Positions 62,863 through 64,000 of a stretch of DNA of 64,000 nt are shown here, piece by piece. The first letter of the stretch is position 1; every line of letters begins with the position of its first letter. Position numbers and translations under genes: made by a program. Source of the DNA: Flavisolibacter longurius (GTDB lineage Bacteria; Bacteroidota; Bacteroidia; Chitinophagales; Chitinophagaceae); the NCBI GenBank assembly GCA_014163555.1, contig JACJGO010000002.1, forward strand, positions 1 through 64,000, written 5' to 3'. The notes under the pieces were generated by a model, which was not told the DNA's origin, searched no databases, and was given only the letters and a program-made list of their open reading frames with translations.

Positions 62863-62880
62863 GCCCCTCCAAGGAGGGGC
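62863..62880 (+). terminator. operon terminator
   Basis: GCCCCTCC-AA-GGAGGGGC, eight-base GC-rich stem, 76 bases after the rhodanese stop. Confidence 0.75.
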
Positions 62881-63517
62881 CAGTTATGTCAAGGCGCTTG
62901 TTTTAATTTTAATTTTTTCAAGGGACAAGTCGGACGCCTTTTGTCTTTACAAAGGATGATGGATTTGGTTCTTTACAGGACGCTGGTTTGGTGGCGATTC
63001 AAAGGAAATGGAAAAAAGAAGTTGACTGATATTGGATTTTGGTTTTTTTCTTCGGATATCGGATTTCTTACAAAAACTTACTGAACGGTTTTCAAGGATT
63101 TTGGTTGCTGATTTTTCAGTTGGTATTGGATTGGATTGATAGTGTCTATCAATCAACTTCTGACACAAAAGTAGTACGGCAGAGGGCGCTGTACAAGAGC
63201 AGTTCTGCCCTTTTTTAATGCGTAGTTTGGTCACAATTTTTTCGCAAACACCACCCCCGTTTTTCGTAAATGTACGAGCTGAAAATGCAGCTTTCACGAA
63301 GCGTAAACTGTTCGACTATTCTAAGGAAAACACTTAGCAAACGGTTTGTGCAACGAGGCAAAATGCAGGCAGGCACCTGTATTTCCCTCTATGAGAAGAG
63401 AATATGGATCATTAAGGTCAGGATAGCAGATATTACACCAATCAATAGGGAAATCCCGATAACGGAACCGACCACCGCGTAGGTTTTTCCTTTTCGTACC
63501 CGCAGCCGCGCCGAAAT
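62881..63517. other. non-coding gap
   Basis: About 640 bases with frames of poor composition on both strands and no repeat or RNA fold recognised. Confidence 0.45.
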
Positions 63518-63715
63518 TTATCGTTGTGCCAGGTACATCAACAAACCTGTAAAAGCGCCGATAAACAAACCGTAGAAGATACCATCCGAAAATGCGGTAT
63601 GAATTACATGGCTCCAACACATCCCGGTAATGGCGCCGGCTATCCCGGCCAGAAAAATTGTACGCATAACATTCACCTTGGTTGAATGAGTATTTACCGG
63701 AATAAACTTTTTCAT
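63518..63715 (-). CDS. small membrane protein
   Basis: A 65-residue protein with two hydrophobic helices (RTIFLAGIAGAITGMCW and GIFYGLFIGAFTGLLMYL). Start is uncertain: ATG 63715, ATG 63667 directly before the first helix, or ATG 63808, which overlaps the preceding stop by the ATGA arrangement but adds an unconvincing leader. Function unknown. Confidence 0.5.
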   Translation of the reverse strand: MKKFIPVNTHSTKVNVMRTIFLAGIAGAITGMCWSHVIHTAFSDGIFYGLFIGAFTGLLMYLAQR

Positions 63716-63804
63716 TCCCAAGCCTTCGTCACTCTCGCTTTCAAAAGGTAGGGGTAACCTCCTATGCAAATAAGGAACTAAAATCAAGGCAGCAGACCCG
63801 TCCG

Positions 63805-64000
63805 TCATTGCAACGGCACCACTAAAATTAAAGGTTTTTTTAATTTATTCTCGATGCCTTTCACAGAAGTTTGGTTGGCATTGTACGCATCAAGATGGCT
63901 GTTGGCCAACACGTAAAGTTTGTTTTTATAGAGGGCTGCCGTGGTAGGGTCTTCCATGGCCGGGTGCCCTTTGGAAAGCAGGGTTTCGCTCTGTACCCCG
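63805..64000 (-). CDS. partial SMP-30/gluconolactonase-like protein
   Basis: The last 64 residues of a gene entering from the right edge. The text ETLLSKGHPAMEDPTTAAL followed by NKLYVLANSHLDAYNANQ is the closing blade of NHL/SMP-30-like six-bladed propellers of Bacteroidota; the protein ends LKKPLILVVPLQ. The N-terminus is outside the window. Family assignment rests on this one blade. Confidence 0.6.
   Translation of the reverse strand, partial: GVQSETLLSKGHPAMEDPTTAALYKNKLYVLANSHLDAYNANQTSVKGIENKLKKPLILVVPLQ

Noticed and set aside
62947-63297. Possible 116-residue minus-strand gene
   Set aside because: Composition is low-complexity and Ser/Lys-rich without any fold pattern; no promoter or neighbour support.

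Overview
The window reads as chromosome of a Bacteroidota bacterium, most likely family Chitinophagaceae. Evidence: promoters with a TAnnTTTG -7 element, no strong Shine-Dalgarno sites, three TonB-dependent outer-membrane receptors or receptor-like barrels, lipoproteins ending their signal in C-K-K, a protein with a type IX secretion (T9SS) C-terminal sorting domain, an AtpB with a long N-terminal extension, and paired LytTR regulators. Gene names rest on motif recognition in the translated sequence; no database search was run.

Layout. (1) 1-2.8 kb: small housekeeping or stress genes (HMA-like, DinB, DUF4342, phytanoyl-CoA dioxygenase family). (2) 2.8-12.4 kb: a visibly A+T-richer accessory island ending at a tRNA-Arg(CCT). 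It holds an electrophile/oxidative-stress operon (NmrA-like, luciferase-like flavin enzyme, Ohr, F420-reductase-like) divergent from an HxlR regulator with a clear operator, an AraC/cupin pair, and a large multi-PAS histidine kinase. Three same-orientation copies of a 92-bp-core repeat punctuate it, and the 3' flank of the tRNA is duplicated inside it. (3) 12.5-21 kb: core genes (TPR protein, SRPBCC protein, pyrH, coiled-coil protein, M1 peptidase, MurU-like nucleotidyltransferase, AmgK-RapZ fusion). (4) 21-31 kb: T9SS cargo protein, ATP synthase genes atpB-E-F-H-A, an MsbA-like ABC exporter. (5) 31-42 kb: a four-helix-bundle (S23/IVP family) gene framed by matching octamer arrays, a large secreted protein with clan-CD-like motifs, a PhoB/PhoR-like pair, a transglutaminase-like protein, surface proteins and a predicted seven-bladed propeller lipoprotein. 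(6) 43-56.6 kb: LytS/LytR-type pair with a TonB receptor, a degenerate vanadium-haloperoxidase relative, an esterase, lipoproteins and a second TonB receptor unit. (7) 56.7-62.9 kb: one long plus-strand operon for quinone/electrophile detoxification (YceI, two MhqO-type ring-cleaving dioxygenases, acetyltransferase, cysteine-free DsbA-fold protein, OsmC, rpiA, MhqD-type hydrolase, cupin, rhodanese), preceded by a perfect FNR-type box.

The most unusual signal is intergenic. At least ten gaps carry phased arrays of 7- or 8-base words, usually arranged as two converging arms that make an imperfect palindrome. The word is private to each locus or shared by a few loci. The arrays often fill the whole gap between a stop codon and the next start, including three gaps inside the ATP synthase operon. 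One pair of arrays with the same word (GTTCACnn, period 8) flanks the four-helix-bundle gene at 31.2-31.6 kb. This suggests, but does not prove, that the S23-family protein and these arrays form one element, with the other arrays as gene-less relatives.
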